Shown here: positions 6,814-15,310 of the stretch, piece by piece | How positions within the stretch are numbered: the first letter of the stretch is position 1 | Layout of the letters: each line of letters opens with the position of its first letter | NCBI GenBank assembly: GCA_030620155.1 | Contig: JAUXFF010000006.1 | Location: forward strand, 1 to 44,843 | Direction: 5' to 3' | Source of the DNA: Candidatus Cloacimonadota bacterium | GTDB lineage: Bacteria; Cloacimonadota; Cloacimonadia; Cloacimonadales; TCS61 | DNA: 44,843 nt | The notes under the pieces: generated by a model | The model's database searches: none | Seen by the model: the letters and a program-made list of their open reading frames with translations, nothing else | What the model was told of the DNA's origin: nothing | Program-made: the position numbers and the translations under genes

Positions 6814-8615
6814 TGCCGGGAAAAACCTTCGTAGAAAAAATCCTCAACGCAGAAAAAGGCGCTATAGTATTCCGAAAACCGGATATCGTGTTAACCCATG
6901 ATAACACAGCAAGTATTAAAAATACATTCAAGAAAATGGGGGGAGAAAAAGTTTCTGACCCAGATCAACTTTTAGTTGTTCTTGACCATAATGCTCCACC
7001 TACAAGCTCAAAATTAGCAAACCAGTATCAGACAATCCGTGATTTTGTGAATGAACAGGGAATAAAGAAATTCTATGATGTGGGAGAAGGTATCTGTCAC
7101 CAGATTATGAGCTATCATGCCAAACCCGGAATGATTATCGTGGGAAGCGATAGTCATACTTGCACAGCGGGAGCTTTTAATACACTTGCTGCAGGTATAG
7201 ATAGAACCGAATCCGCAGGAATCTGGAAAAGAGGAGAAACCTGGTTCCGCGTTCCGGAATCGATGAAAATCACCTTGAAAGGCAAGCTTAATAAAGGTGT
7301 TTACGCTAAAGATATTTCACTCTGGATCATAGGAAAAATCGGTTCTACCGGTGCGAACTATATGAGTATAGAATTTCACGGAGATGGCGTGAAAAATCTT
7401 TCCATTTCTGAACGAATGACTCTGGCTAATCTGGCTTCTGAAATGGGAGCAAAAAACGCAGTATTCCCTGCTGACGAAATCTTGAGAAATTTTTTAAATA
7501 AAGCTTCCGAATTTTCAAAAACTTCGGAATTTTTAAATGGAATCTGGGCTGATGAAGACGCAATTTATGAAAAAGAGATTGAAATAAATCTGGAAGAGAT
7601 ATTCCCACTTGTTGCAGCTCCTCATCACGTAGATAATGTAAAAGCTGTTTCAGAGGTTCAGGGAACAAAACTGAATCAGGGACTCATCGGAACCTGTACA
7701 AACGGAAGATTGGAAGACATCCGAATCGCTGCTGAAATTCTGGATGGGGAAAAAGTAGCAGACGGATTCCAGCTGCTTATAATTCCCGCATCCAAAGAAA
7801 TATATCTGAAAATGATCGAGGAAGGTCTAACTACTAAACTAATGAATGCCGGAGCAAGTGTTCTGGCAGTTTCCTGCGGACCCTGTCTGGGTACAGGTCA
7901 GGGAATTCCTGCAGATGGATATACCGTAATCTCCACAGCAAATCGTAATTTCAAAGGTAGAATGGGAAATAAGGAAGCAAGCATTTATCTTGCATCTCCG
8001 GCTTGCGTAGCACATTCTGCAATAAAAGGTGAAATTACAGATCCTCGCGGAATAGAAATGAACGATATATTTCCATACAAAAAAGAACAAAGCACTACTG
8101 TTGAAATAAAAAGCAGTGATAATAGAAGAATTAAAGCAACCTGGAATTATGCGGATGTTGACAATCTGAATACAGACCAGATGTTTGTCGGTAATCTTAC
8201 CTATCAAGTGCTCAGCTCTGATCCCGAAGCTATTATGCCGCACCTTTTCAAAGGTTTCGATGATAGTTTTTCTGAAAACGTCCAATCCGGTGATGTGATT
8301 GTTGCTGGTGAAAATTTCGGCTGCGGTAGCTCCCGCGAACATCCTGCTGTCGGGCTTTCTCACGCAGGTGTGAAAGCAGTTATCGTGAAATCAGTGAACA
8401 AGATTTTCTATCGTTCCTCAGTGAACCAGGGTCTTCCAATAATTGTAATGCCTGAAGTTGTGGATTATTACAAGGCAGGAGATAATGTGACAGTGGATTT
8501 AGAAAGCGGTATAATCAAAGTGAACGAAAAAGAGTTCAAATTCGCTCCACTACCAAAGGAACTGATGGCGATCTTTGCTGCTAAGGGTCTGGTGAATTGG
8601 ATAAAGGAGAATTAA
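6813..8615 (+). CDS. Single-chain aconitase-family hydro-lyase 2 (fused LeuC-like and LeuD-like parts)
   Basis: This 600-residue paralogue of the enzyme at 3217-5025 has the same fused architecture. Cluster ligands are C295 (GTCTNGR) and C355/C358 (SCGPC). The small-domain active-site loop is canonical, FGCGSSREHP (R508). The substrate loop reads VGNLTYQ (459-465), again without the YLRT arginine. VGSDSHTCTAGAFNTLA is the expected large-subunit motif. The low similarity to the first copy, and the different loops, suggest two different substrates rather than redundancy, for example a citrate/isocitrate enzyme and a second acid. The last 75 bases are duplicated at 9353-9427, behind the inserted toxin-antitoxin pair. 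Confidence 0.88.
   Translation: MPGKTFVEKILNAEKGAIVFRKPDIVLTHDNTASIKNTFKKMGGEKVSDPDQLLVVLDHNAPPTSSKLANQYQTIRDFVNEQGIKKFYDVGEGICHQIMSYHAKPGMIIVGSDSHTCTAGAFNTLAAGIDRTESAGIWKRGETWFRVPESMKITLKGKLNKGVYAKDISLWIIGKIGSTGANYMSIEFHGDGVKNLSISERMTLANLASEMGAKNAVFPADEILRNFLNKASEFSKTSEFLNGIWADEDAIYEKEIEINLEEIFPLVAAPHHVDNVKAVSEVQGTKLNQGLIGTCTNGRLEDIRIAAEILDGEKVADGFQLLIIPASKEIYLKMIEEGLTTKLMNAGASVLAVSCGPCLGTGQGIPADGYTVISTANRNFKGRMGNKEASIYLASPACVAHSAIKGEITDPRGIEMNDIFPYKKEQSTTVEIKSSDNRRIKATWNYADVDNLNTDQMFVGNLTYQVLSSDPEAIMPHLFKGFDDSFSENVQSGDVIVAGENFGCGSSREHPAVGLSHAGVKAVIVKSVNKIFYRSSVNQGLPIIVMPEVVDYYKAGDNVTVDLESGIIKVNEKEFKFAPLPKELMAIFAAKGLVNWIKEN
8541..8615 (+). repeat. Gene-end repeat, copy 1 (3' end of aconitase-family gene 2)
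   Basis: These 75 bases encode FAPLPKELMAIFAAKGLVNW plus IKEN and the stop. They match 9353-9427 with about seven differences counted by eye. The two copies bracket the MntA/HepT genes. Confidence 0.9.
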
Positions 8616-8719
8616 GCGATCACGGATTAACTCGGATCAAACAGATGAGAAAATTACTCAAAATAAGATTAAATTGACAAAATGGAAATAGCTTTTTTTT
8701 TCATTTGCAGGAGAGTATT

Positions 8720-9013
8720 ATGAAAGATATAAAAACAGTAAAGTTAATATTATCGAACAATAAAGCAGATTTAAGTAGAAAATATTTTGTTAGCAATTTG
8801 GGACTTTTTGGTTCATATGTAAGAGGAGATCAATCAGAAAATAGTGACATCGATGCATTGGTCGAATTCAGCAAACCTATCGGACTGTTTCATTTTCTCA
8901 GACTTCAGGAATATTTAGAAAAAATATTAGGAGAGAAAGTTGATCTTGTAAGTAAAAATGCTTTGAAAAAAAGAATTGCCGAACACATTCTAAAAGAAGT
9001 GGTTTATATATGA
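8720..9013 (+). CDS. mntA: MntA-like minimal nucleotidyltransferase (antitoxin)
   Basis: This 97-residue MNT-fold protein has the catalytic motif GSYVRGDQSENSDID (G31-S32, D43, D45). In characterised MNT/HEPN pairs the nucleotidyltransferase AMPylates a tyrosine of the HEPN toxin and silences it; all residues needed appear present. The ATG at 8720 was preferred over an in-frame TTG 15 bases upstream because GCAGGAGAG lies at the right distance. The stop overlaps the next start as ATGA. The pair sits in a segment bounded by two copies of the aconitase gene end, so it was almost certainly acquired. Confidence 0.88.
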   Translation: MKDIKTVKLILSNNKADLSRKYFVSNLGLFGSYVRGDQSENSDIDALVEFSKPIGLFHFLRLQEYLEKILGEKVDLVSKNALKKRIAEHILKEVVYI

Positions 9014-9345
9014 TTCAAAGAACTTATCAGGTTTATTTTGAAGATATTTTAGAAGCAATTAATGATATTTCTAACTTTATTAAGAACCTTTCTTTTAACG
9101 AGTTTACAGAAGATAAGAAAACCATAAATGCTGTGATCAGGTCTTTGGAAATAATTGGAGAGGCATCTAAAAAAGTATCACAGGAAATTAAAGAAAATAA
9201 TAAAAATATTCCCTGGAAAGAAATGGCTGGAATGAGAGATAAAATGATACATGGATACTTTGATTTAGATTTAGTCACAATCTGGGAAACAGTTAATAAA
9301 GATATTCCGCCTTTGAAACCATTGTTTGAAAATCTGTTGAAATAG
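9010..9345 (+). CDS. hepT: HepT-like HEPN ribonuclease (toxin)
   Basis: This 111-residue all-helical HEPN protein has the RX4HXY signature MRDKMIHGYF (R76, H81, Y83). The Arg and His form the RNase site, and Y83 is the residue modified by the partner in known systems. It is translationally coupled to the upstream MNT gene through ATGA. The duplicated gene end begins eight bases after its stop, so the insert boundary lies directly behind the toxin. Confidence 0.88.
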   Translation: MIQRTYQVYFEDILEAINDISNFIKNLSFNEFTEDKKTINAVIRSLEIIGEASKKVSQEIKENNKNIPWKEMAGMRDKMIHGYFDLDLVTIWETVNKDIPPLKPLFENLLK

Positions 9346-9352
9346 ATACACA

Positions 9353-9427
9353 TTTGCTCCGCTAACAAAGGAACTGATGGCGATCTTTGCTGCTAAGGGT
9401 TTGGTGAATTGGATTAAGAATAATTAA
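9353..9427 (+). repeat. Gene-end repeat, copy 2 (orphan 3' end of aconitase-family gene 2)
   Basis: The copy is still readable as FAPLTKELMAIFAAKGLVNW plus IKNN and a stop, but has no gene attached. The differences from 8541-8615 leave the encoded residues nearly unchanged (Pro to Thr, Glu to Asn). That suggests both copies were under coding selection before the insertion joined them. Confidence 0.9.
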
Positions 9428-9655
9428 CCATTCGACTTCACTCCGTTTCCGTCTTCGCTGCTCTTCGGTCTTCACTCTGTTTCAGTCTCCACTACGTTAC
9501 GCCCCGACAAGACGCCCCGACAAGACGCCGCGATAAATCGAAGGGACAAGTCGAAAACACTGAGGAACACCTGGCGAGGGTCGAGATACCGGAGAATTAA
9601 TAGCTCAACTGTCTTCTCCGACAACTGCCTGATATAAAAAGTAGGTGTGTAAATT
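9428..9655. repeat. GC-rich repeat debris between the toxin-antitoxin insert and the next gene
   Basis: Unlike its surroundings this stretch is GC-rich and repetitive. It has runs of CTTCACTCCGTTTC/CTTCACTCTGTTTC and a 13-base unit (GCCCCGACAAGAC) repeated in tandem at about 9501-9526, then a degenerate third unit. No credible gene is seen in it on either strand. Confidence 0.6.
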
Positions 9656-10243
9656 ATGAAAGAGAAATTTGAATTTAATCGTTTTTCATTTACTGTTTTT
9701 TTTCTGAATTCTGCAATCCTTGGAATTGGCTTTACCTTTGTTATTTTTTTTATCATGTTTGGAATTTCTGTTATTATGTGGCAGTTTTACGGCAAAAATA
9801 TCGAACAAAGCGGAGCACTTGCAATGGGTCTTTCTGCCATCGTGATATTTATTATTTTCCTGATTCTAAGAATAATTATAAGCCGTGTTAAAAAAAATTA
9901 TCAGAATTTTAAATCTGCCTGGCTCTTTTTGGATGACAACAGTCTTTCTTACATTAACAGGAAACAACAGGAATATTCATTCCAATGGAAAGAAATTACA
10001 GAATTCAAGATTTCTCTCCTTAAAAACGGGTTAAGAGCAAAAGTTAAAACTTCATCTTTCAGCTTTATTTTCTCTAATTATGAGATCGATCCAATGCCTA
10101 TTGAATTTAAAAATGCAATCAAGTCAAACAATTTCAATTGCCCGAATTTTTATAAAATTTGTGATATCTTCCATGATAAAGCAACAAGTGCAATAATTAA
10201 AGACAAAGTTATGAATAGATTTAAAAAATATGCAGCAAAATAA
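9656..10243 (+). CDS. Membrane protein with two N-terminal helices and a PH-like cytosolic domain
   Basis: This 195-residue protein is not assigned to a named family. Two long hydrophobic helices (about 13-42 and 54-76) are followed by a basic stretch and a domain (about 85-140) in which WLFLDDNSLSY and QWKEITEFKI recall bacterial PH-like/YcxB-type membrane modules. The C-terminus is lysine-rich. There is a weak ribosome-binding site (GTAGGTG). It probably stands alone. Confidence 0.6.
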   Translation: MKEKFEFNRFSFTVFFLNSAILGIGFTFVIFFIMFGISVIMWQFYGKNIEQSGALAMGLSAIVIFIIFLILRIIISRVKKNYQNFKSAWLFLDDNSLSYINRKQQEYSFQWKEITEFKISLLKNGLRAKVKTSSFSFIFSNYEIDPMPIEFKNAIKSNNFNCPNFYKICDIFHDKATSAIIKDKVMNRFKKYAAK

Positions 10244-10279
10244 TTATTTATGTTTTCCATATCTAAATATAATAAAAAA

Positions 10280-10333
10280 TTACGTATTTTTCTTATCAGT
10301 AATTTCAAGGAAGCTGAATTCCGACCGGACAGA
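10280..10333 (+). pseudogene. Remnant of a second DUF4143-type ATPase gene
   Basis: In one frame this stretch encodes LRIFLISNFKEAEFRPDR, nearly the same as LRNFLISNFNEAEFRPDR inside the intact ATPase gene 1.1 kb downstream (11367-11420). DNA identity is about 85 percent by eye. No start or flanking homologous sequence is left. It is either the scar of a tandem duplication or part of a displaced allele. Confidence 0.75.
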
Positions 10334-10394
10334 AGAATAAAGACTATTTCGCTGAGTATCTGCCATAAATATTGAACCATTTTTATAATATGGA

Positions 10395-10419
10395 GTAAAA
10401 ATAGTTTGACTATTTTTAC
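10395..10419. promoter_or_regulatory. Perfect 10-bp inverted repeat upstream of the ATPase gene
   Basis: GTAAAAATAG and CTATTTTTAC flank the five-base spacer TTTGA, 33 bases before the ATPase start. It contains a TTGACT that could act as a -35 box. It could be an operator or a weak terminator; no protein partner can be named. Confidence 0.5.
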
Positions 10420-10451
10420 GGTTATCTATTTTTTGTTTCGAGGTATTAACT

Positions 10452-11696
10452 ATGAAATACTATCCAAGAATAATAGAAAAAACATTACTTGAATATTTAA
10501 ATCGACCGGAAGCTATTTTCATTCTAGGAGCACGTCAAGTTGGAAAGACCTCTTTAATGAAACACATAATGGCAGAAATTGATAATAACCGCTATCTTTA
10601 TATTGATCTTGAAAATTCAATAAATCTCTCAATTTTCACCAAAGGAGTAAATGAATTTCTTAATTATCTTAAATATCAGAAGTTATCTAAATCGGAACTG
10701 AATTACATTTTTATAGATGAAATTCAATACGCTCCAGATTTTTCCAGCCTGATAAAATATATAGTTGATCATTATTCAGATAGATATAAGTTAATTCTCA
10801 GTGGTTCTTCATCTTTGCAAATTCGAAATAAATTTAAAGAATCTTTAGTTGGGCGTAAAATTGTTTTTGAACTTTATCCGTTAAACTTTACAGAATTTTG
10901 TTTATTCAGGAACGAATCAAAAATAGCTGATATTCTTCAGCAACATAATCCTTTAAAACTAAATGAAGACCATTTACGATTTGAAAAAGATAAAACATTA
11001 CATTTACTTAAAGAGTATTTAGTTTACGGAGGATTTCCAAAAGTTGTTCTGCAAGAAAATAAAACTAGTAAAGTTAGGATTCTGCAGGATATTGTCCAAT
11101 CTTATGTAATGAAGGATATTAGGTATCTTTTTCACCTGGAAAAGATATCACAATTCAATCATCTAATAAAATTATTGGCAGTTTTTATAGGAAAAGAAAT
11201 CAATATTTCACAATTAGCTACAGAAACGAAATTACATAAACAGACACTGAAACATTACATAAGTGCTCTGGAATCGAGCTATATTATCAAAATGATTCAA
11301 CCTTTTCACAAAAACCTTTCTTCAGAATTAAGAAAAACACCAAAATGCTATTTTATAGATAACGGATTGCGAAATTTTCTTATCAGTAATTTCAACGAAG
11401 CTGAATTCAGACCTGACAGGGGTGAATTGCTGGAAAACTTCATATTCACACAGCTTCTGATTAAATCCGATCCACTCACAAAAATAAATTACTGGCGAAC
11501 AAAATCAAAACAGGAAATAGATTTTATCTTGCAAAAGGAAAATCAATTATTTGCTTTAGAAGTAAAATGGAGCGATGGCTCATTTCAAAATTTAAGGAAA
11601 TTTGTTCAGATATATCCTGATTCTTCAACTTTTATGATCAGCATGTTGCGAAACTTTGAGAAGGAAAAAAATTATTTACCTGTGTATTGGATTTAA
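10452..11696 (+). CDS. AAA_14/DUF4143-type ATPase
   Basis: This 414-residue P-loop ATPase has Walker A GARQVGKTS near residue 30 and Walker B YIFIDEIQ near 95. The sensor-like LILSGSSSLQI and the ELYPLNFTEF segment are typical of the family, followed by a DUF4143 C-terminal part with a PD-(D/E)XK-like pattern (EIDFILQKENQLFALEVKW, about 355-375). Members are common, often transferred, and of unknown cellular role. A fragment of a second copy lies just upstream. The start follows TTTCGAGGTATTAACT. It is transcribed alone behind the inverted repeat at 10395. Confidence 0.88.
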   Translation: MKYYPRIIEKTLLEYLNRPEAIFILGARQVGKTSLMKHIMAEIDNNRYLYIDLENSINLSIFTKGVNEFLNYLKYQKLSKSELNYIFIDEIQYAPDFSSLIKYIVDHYSDRYKLILSGSSSLQIRNKFKESLVGRKIVFELYPLNFTEFCLFRNESKIADILQQHNPLKLNEDHLRFEKDKTLHLLKEYLVYGGFPKVVLQENKTSKVRILQDIVQSYVMKDIRYLFHLEKISQFNHLIKLLAVFIGKEINISQLATETKLHKQTLKHYISALESSYIIKMIQPFHKNLSSELRKTPKCYFIDNGLRNFLISNFNEAEFRPDRGELLENFIFTQLLIKSDPLTKINYWRTKSKQEIDFILQKENQLFALEVKWSDGSFQNLRKFVQIYPDSSTFMISMLRNFEKEKNYLPVYWI

Positions 11697-11899
11697 AATA
11701 TTATATATAGGAAATTCTTTTTTCTCTAACATCAATACATTGTAATATTGTTCTCGTTCTGTCCTGCAGAAAAAAAATTAATAAATTCATAAAAGGAAAA
11801 AATAAAAAAAGGAATAAAATCAGAATGACAAAAGTAGTTGTCCTGGGTGCAGTTATAGTGGAAAGCTATCCGGTGATATAATATAGGAGAATATAATTA

Positions 11900-12112
11900 A
11901 TGGTTGGAATTATCGGAGGTTTTGCAGGAATATTGATAATAATTCTTTTCTGGATGAATCGGCAGATCGATATTAAATGGAAGATCATTCTAACAGTAAT
12001 TGCGATTATTTTTCGATTTGCGCTTCCCGGAATTTGGTCAATTATTGGAGCGGTTTTAGTTTTGATAATTATGTTTTTAATGCTAAGATGGTACGGTGTC
12101 AAAATACGGTGA
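11900..12112 (+). CDS. Small two-helix membrane protein
   Basis: This 70-residue protein is almost entirely hydrophobic. Helix 1 covers about residues 3-18 (IIGGFAGILIIILFW), a short polar loop RQIDIKW follows, and a second hydrophobic region covers about 28-64. A TAGGAG site at proper distance supports translation. It resembles small inner-membrane proteins of the superinfection-immunity/YqaE style only loosely. It is not assigned to a family. Confidence 0.55.
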   Translation: MVGIIGGFAGILIIILFWMNRQIDIKWKIILTVIAIIFRFALPGIWSIIGAVLVLIIMFLMLRWYGVKIR

Positions 12113-12165
12113 AATTAAACTGAAGCATTGTTAGGATTGATTATAATACTGAATAAGGAGAAAAA

Positions 12166-13419
12166 ATGAAGCGAATAGTTTTGTTTATCATTCTGCTTTG
12201 TGTTACACGGGTCTATTCAGATACAACGATTGAAAATTCAGAAGAAAAACTTAAAATTTTTATCGATTATCCTGCCGGTGATTTGAATTATTTCCGTGAA
12301 GAGATATCTAGTGTGGATTTTGTCCGTTTTATGCAGGAAGCAGATGTTTACATTCTATTTTCAAAGCAGAGTACCGGAAGTGGAGGGCAAAAATACACAG
12401 TTGATTTTACTGGACAGAAACGTTTCGAGGGAATCAACGAATCGTTAACATTTATTATGGGAAAAGATGATACCGATGATGATGAAAGACGAAAAAGCGT
12501 GCACACGATCAAACTCGGGCTAATAAGATATTTTTCTCGAACAAACTTTGCCGATAAAATTATGATAACTTTTCCAATAGAACAAAAAAAGGAAGAGATC
12601 ATAGATAGATGGAACAACTGGGTATTCGAGTTCAATGTAAATTGCTTCCTGAATGGACAGAAAAGTTCGAACTCATTAAATCTCTGGGGTTCTATCTTGG
12701 CTAAAAGAGTAACGAAGGAAATTAAAACCGAATTTGGTTTTTTTGGTAGCTATAATCAAGATAAATTCGATTATGGTGACGAGGTTATTGAAAGTTCTTC
12801 TGACAGTAAAAGTTTCAACGCTTCTGTGATAAAATCTATTAATGCTCACTGGTCTTATGGGCTTTGGTCATATATTTATGATTCCTCTTATAGTAATATA
12901 GATTTAGGCGTAGGAATTTCACCGGGAATAGAATATAATATTTTTCCATATTCGGAATCGAACAGAAAGCAATTACGTTTTCAGTACAAACTTCATCCGG
13001 GATTTGCAGACTACAGCGAAGAGACCATTTATGAAAAATTATCTGAAAAAACCCTGAAACATTCCTTCACCACCGAGATCGAATATATCCAATCCTGGGG
13101 ATCTGTGAGTGCAAGCATTATTGCTTCTCAATATCTAATCATCGATGACATGATTTTGGATAGTTATGAAAAAAACAAATTAACTTTGCACAGTAATGTT
13201 TCATGGAGGATATTTAAAGGACTTTCTTTTGATTTATGGGGATATGTATCACGGATACATGACCAATTATCAATTCCAGCTGGGGTTGTTTCCACACAAG
13301 ATCTGCTTTTGAAGAGAAAAGAACTTGAAACTCAATATTCTTATTTTGCTTCTATCGGACTCAGCTATTCGTTTGGCTCCATTTATAATAATATTGTAAA
13401 TCCAAGATTTGGTGATTAG
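12166..13419 (+). CDS. Predicted outer-membrane beta-barrel protein
   Basis: This 417-residue protein has a signal peptide (MKRIVLFIILLCVTRVYS). An N-terminal periplasmic domain of about 100 residues contains DLNYFREEISSVDFVRF and ADVYILFSKQSTGSGGQ, a pattern I recall from uncharacterised Bacteroidetes/Chlorobi outer-membrane proteins. The rest is alternating amphipathic strands with many aromatic residues and ends YSYFASIGLSYSFGSIYNN, as expected for a barrel. The start follows AAGGAGAAAAA. Function is unknown. It has no operon partner other than the small membrane gene 53 bases upstream. Confidence 0.75.
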   Translation: MKRIVLFIILLCVTRVYSDTTIENSEEKLKIFIDYPAGDLNYFREEISSVDFVRFMQEADVYILFSKQSTGSGGQKYTVDFTGQKRFEGINESLTFIMGKDDTDDDERRKSVHTIKLGLIRYFSRTNFADKIMITFPIEQKKEEIIDRWNNWVFEFNVNCFLNGQKSSNSLNLWGSILAKRVTKEIKTEFGFFGSYNQDKFDYGDEVIESSSDSKSFNASVIKSINAHWSYGLWSYIYDSSYSNIDLGVGISPGIEYNIFPYSESNRKQLRFQYKLHPGFADYSEETIYEKLSEKTLKHSFTTEIEYIQSWGSVSASIIASQYLIIDDMILDSYEKNKLTLHSNVSWRIFKGLSFDLWGYVSRIHDQLSIPAGVVSTQDLLLKRKELETQYSYFASIGLSYSFGSIYNNIVNPRFGD

Positions 13420-13902
13420 CAGGACTTAATATTAGAGTGAATTTTATTCCCAAAATGGCTTTATTCTTTCCTTAAACTGCGCCATAAGCCAAGCCTGAAA
13501 CCAAGCATCGGGGTAAGCCGAGAACACCGAGATTCACCAAGCTAATTTAAATAATGTAAATATGAAGCACTACTTAATCCTCAACTAATGAGTTCTGCAA
13601 AATTTAGGAAAATTAACCTCTGCCAACAATGAATTTCATGGGGTTAAAGGGGAAGCTAAAAGAAACACTGAAACCCAATATTATTTATCTGTTATATCCC
13701 AATGTCCCTTTATTATTAAAGATAAACGAAAGAAAAAAGCTATTTTATCTACATTATATGAATTATTCTTCCTAATTTCAGCAATAATATTTGACTATTT
13801 AATCAATAAACAAACTTTATCACTTGCCTAATAGATATGATATGTTATTATGATATAGCAATATTAAAAAGTAAGCATGAATAAAAAATTGGGAAGGTAA
13901 AA
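13420..13902. other. 483-base intergenic stretch with an unexplained open frame
   Basis: No gene with a start codon is seen. A 79-codon frame (13592-13828, stop at 13829) is open on the plus strand without ATG, GTG or TTG near its beginning. Its translation (for example NEFHGVKGEAKRNTETQYYL) looks protein-like, so it may be a decayed gene. A short GC-richer patch at 13480-13530 looks like repeat debris. Confidence 0.35.
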
Positions 13903-14526
13903 ATGAAAAAATATTTTTTATTAATCTGTTTGTTAACGCTGATCGGTCTTAATATTTCTGCTGAAGAATTTTCTGAATCACCCGATACAGTTAAGACCGA
14001 CAGTTTAATATCCATGAAGATCCAGAGAGTATTTGAAGATATTGAAGATGAATATAAGTTGGCTAAAATATTTTTTACATCAAAACAAAGGAAACAATAT
14101 AAATCTCAGGAAAAAGATGCAGATAAAAGATTATTTTTAGATACTTTCTGGGCAGTAAATGACCCTAATCCCGTAACTCCTGAAAATGAATTTATACTGA
14201 TTTTAAGAAATAGAATTGAATATTGTAATAATCATTTCAGTCATTTTAAGGACGGATGGAAAACTGATATGGGTAGAATATATCTTAAGCACGGTCAACC
14301 TTATGAAGTAACAAAAGATAGAACCGATATTCTTGGTAAACACGGAGAAAAGGAATATCAGATATGGAAGTATCGGGTTTATGAAAATATGACCTTTATT
14401 TTTATTGATTTACAAACTCACGGAGATTTCAGACTGATCTACAGTGATAATGACGACCGAGAAACATCTTATCCTAATTGGCTCGAATATATGGGTAGAA
14501 ATTTTGACCCAGGCATTTTATACTAA
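13903..14526 (+). CDS. GWxTD-domain protein
   Basis: This 207-residue exported protein has a signal peptide (about 1-20) and the family motif KDGWKTDMGRIYLKHGQPYE near residues 118-137. Upstream of it is the conserved FLDTFWAVNDPNPVTPENEF. GWxTD proteins are found in the FCB group and Acidobacteria-like phyla as secreted or periplasmic proteins of unknown function, often longer than this. It is 54 bases upstream of lemA, so the four genes to 16728 may form one transcription unit. The start follows GGGAAGGTAAAA. Confidence 0.85.
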   Translation: MKKYFLLICLLTLIGLNISAEEFSESPDTVKTDSLISMKIQRVFEDIEDEYKLAKIFFTSKQRKQYKSQEKDADKRLFLDTFWAVNDPNPVTPENEFILILRNRIEYCNNHFSHFKDGWKTDMGRIYLKHGQPYEVTKDRTDILGKHGEKEYQIWKYRVYENMTFIFIDLQTHGDFRLIYSDNDDRETSYPNWLEYMGRNFDPGILY

Positions 14527-14580
14527 AGAAAATAAAAAAACAGAGAACTTTTAAAAAAAATATTTATTGGAGGATTAAAA

Positions 14581-15192
14581 ATGAATAAAAAATTCCTGAT
14601 CGGATGCTCACTTTTTGTTGGAATAATTATCATTATTGCAATAATTTTATATTTATATGGAATTGGAATCTACAACAAAATGGTTTTTCTGGAGGAAGGT
14701 GTTAAAGAGAAATGGAGTCAGGTAGAAAATGTTTATCAAAGAAGATATGACCTGATTCCCAACCTGGTGGAAACTGTAAAAGGTTATGCAGAACATGAAA
14801 AGGAAACTTTTACACAGGTTACTGAAGCCCGGGCAAAAGCAGGAGGAACATTCAATATTTCAGAACAGGTTTTGAACGATCCGGCGATGTTTGAGAAATT
14901 TCAACAGGCTCAAAATACCCTGGGTGGTGCATTGCAAAGATTACTGGTGGTAATGGAAAAATATCCTGAACTTAAAGCTAATCAGAATTTCCTGGTTTTA
15001 CAGAACCAGCTGGAAGGTACTGAAAACAGAATTGCTGTAGAAAGGAAAAGATTCAATGTCGCAGCCCGGGGATACAATACATACATAAAACAGTTTCCTA
15101 AAGTTATCTTAGCTAATATGTTCGGATTCAAAGAAAAAATCTATTTCAAATCAACCGAAGGAGCCGAAACTGCTCCTAAAGTAGAATTCTAA
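14581..15192 (+). CDS. lemA: LemA-family membrane protein
   Basis: This 203-residue protein has one N-terminal transmembrane helix (about 5-28) and a long helical bundle. The family segment VYQRRYDLIPNLVETVKGYA is followed by HEKETFTQVTEARAKA. LemA proteins place an alpha-helical domain outside the inner membrane; their role is unsettled. The strong association with TPM-domain proteins directly downstream is the usual gene order and suggests a shared envelope function. The start follows TTGGAGGATTAAAA. Confidence 0.92.
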   Translation: MNKKFLIGCSLFVGIIIIIAIILYLYGIGIYNKMVFLEEGVKEKWSQVENVYQRRYDLIPNLVETVKGYAEHEKETFTQVTEARAKAGGTFNISEQVLNDPAMFEKFQQAQNTLGGALQRLLVVMEKYPELKANQNFLVLQNQLEGTENRIAVERKRFNVAARGYNTYIKQFPKVILANMFGFKEKIYFKSTEGAETAPKVEF

Positions 15193-15310
15193 TTTCACTG
15201 AGGTTCCAGGGTAAGCTGATTTTACTAAACCAAAAGAGGAATAACAGAACCTGGATCCTGTTCTTTATATTATCCTCATTTTGGGAAAATTAAAGGAGTT
15301 AGTAAATCTT

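Noticed and set aside
7839-8363. 174-codon frame on the minus strand
   Set aside because: It lies wholly inside the well-supported aconitase-family gene 2, and its cysteine/isoleucine-rich translation has no recognisable domain.
9472-9756. Minus-strand frame in the GC-rich repeat region
   Set aside because: It translates repeat DNA and the start of the next gene; low-complexity, no family.
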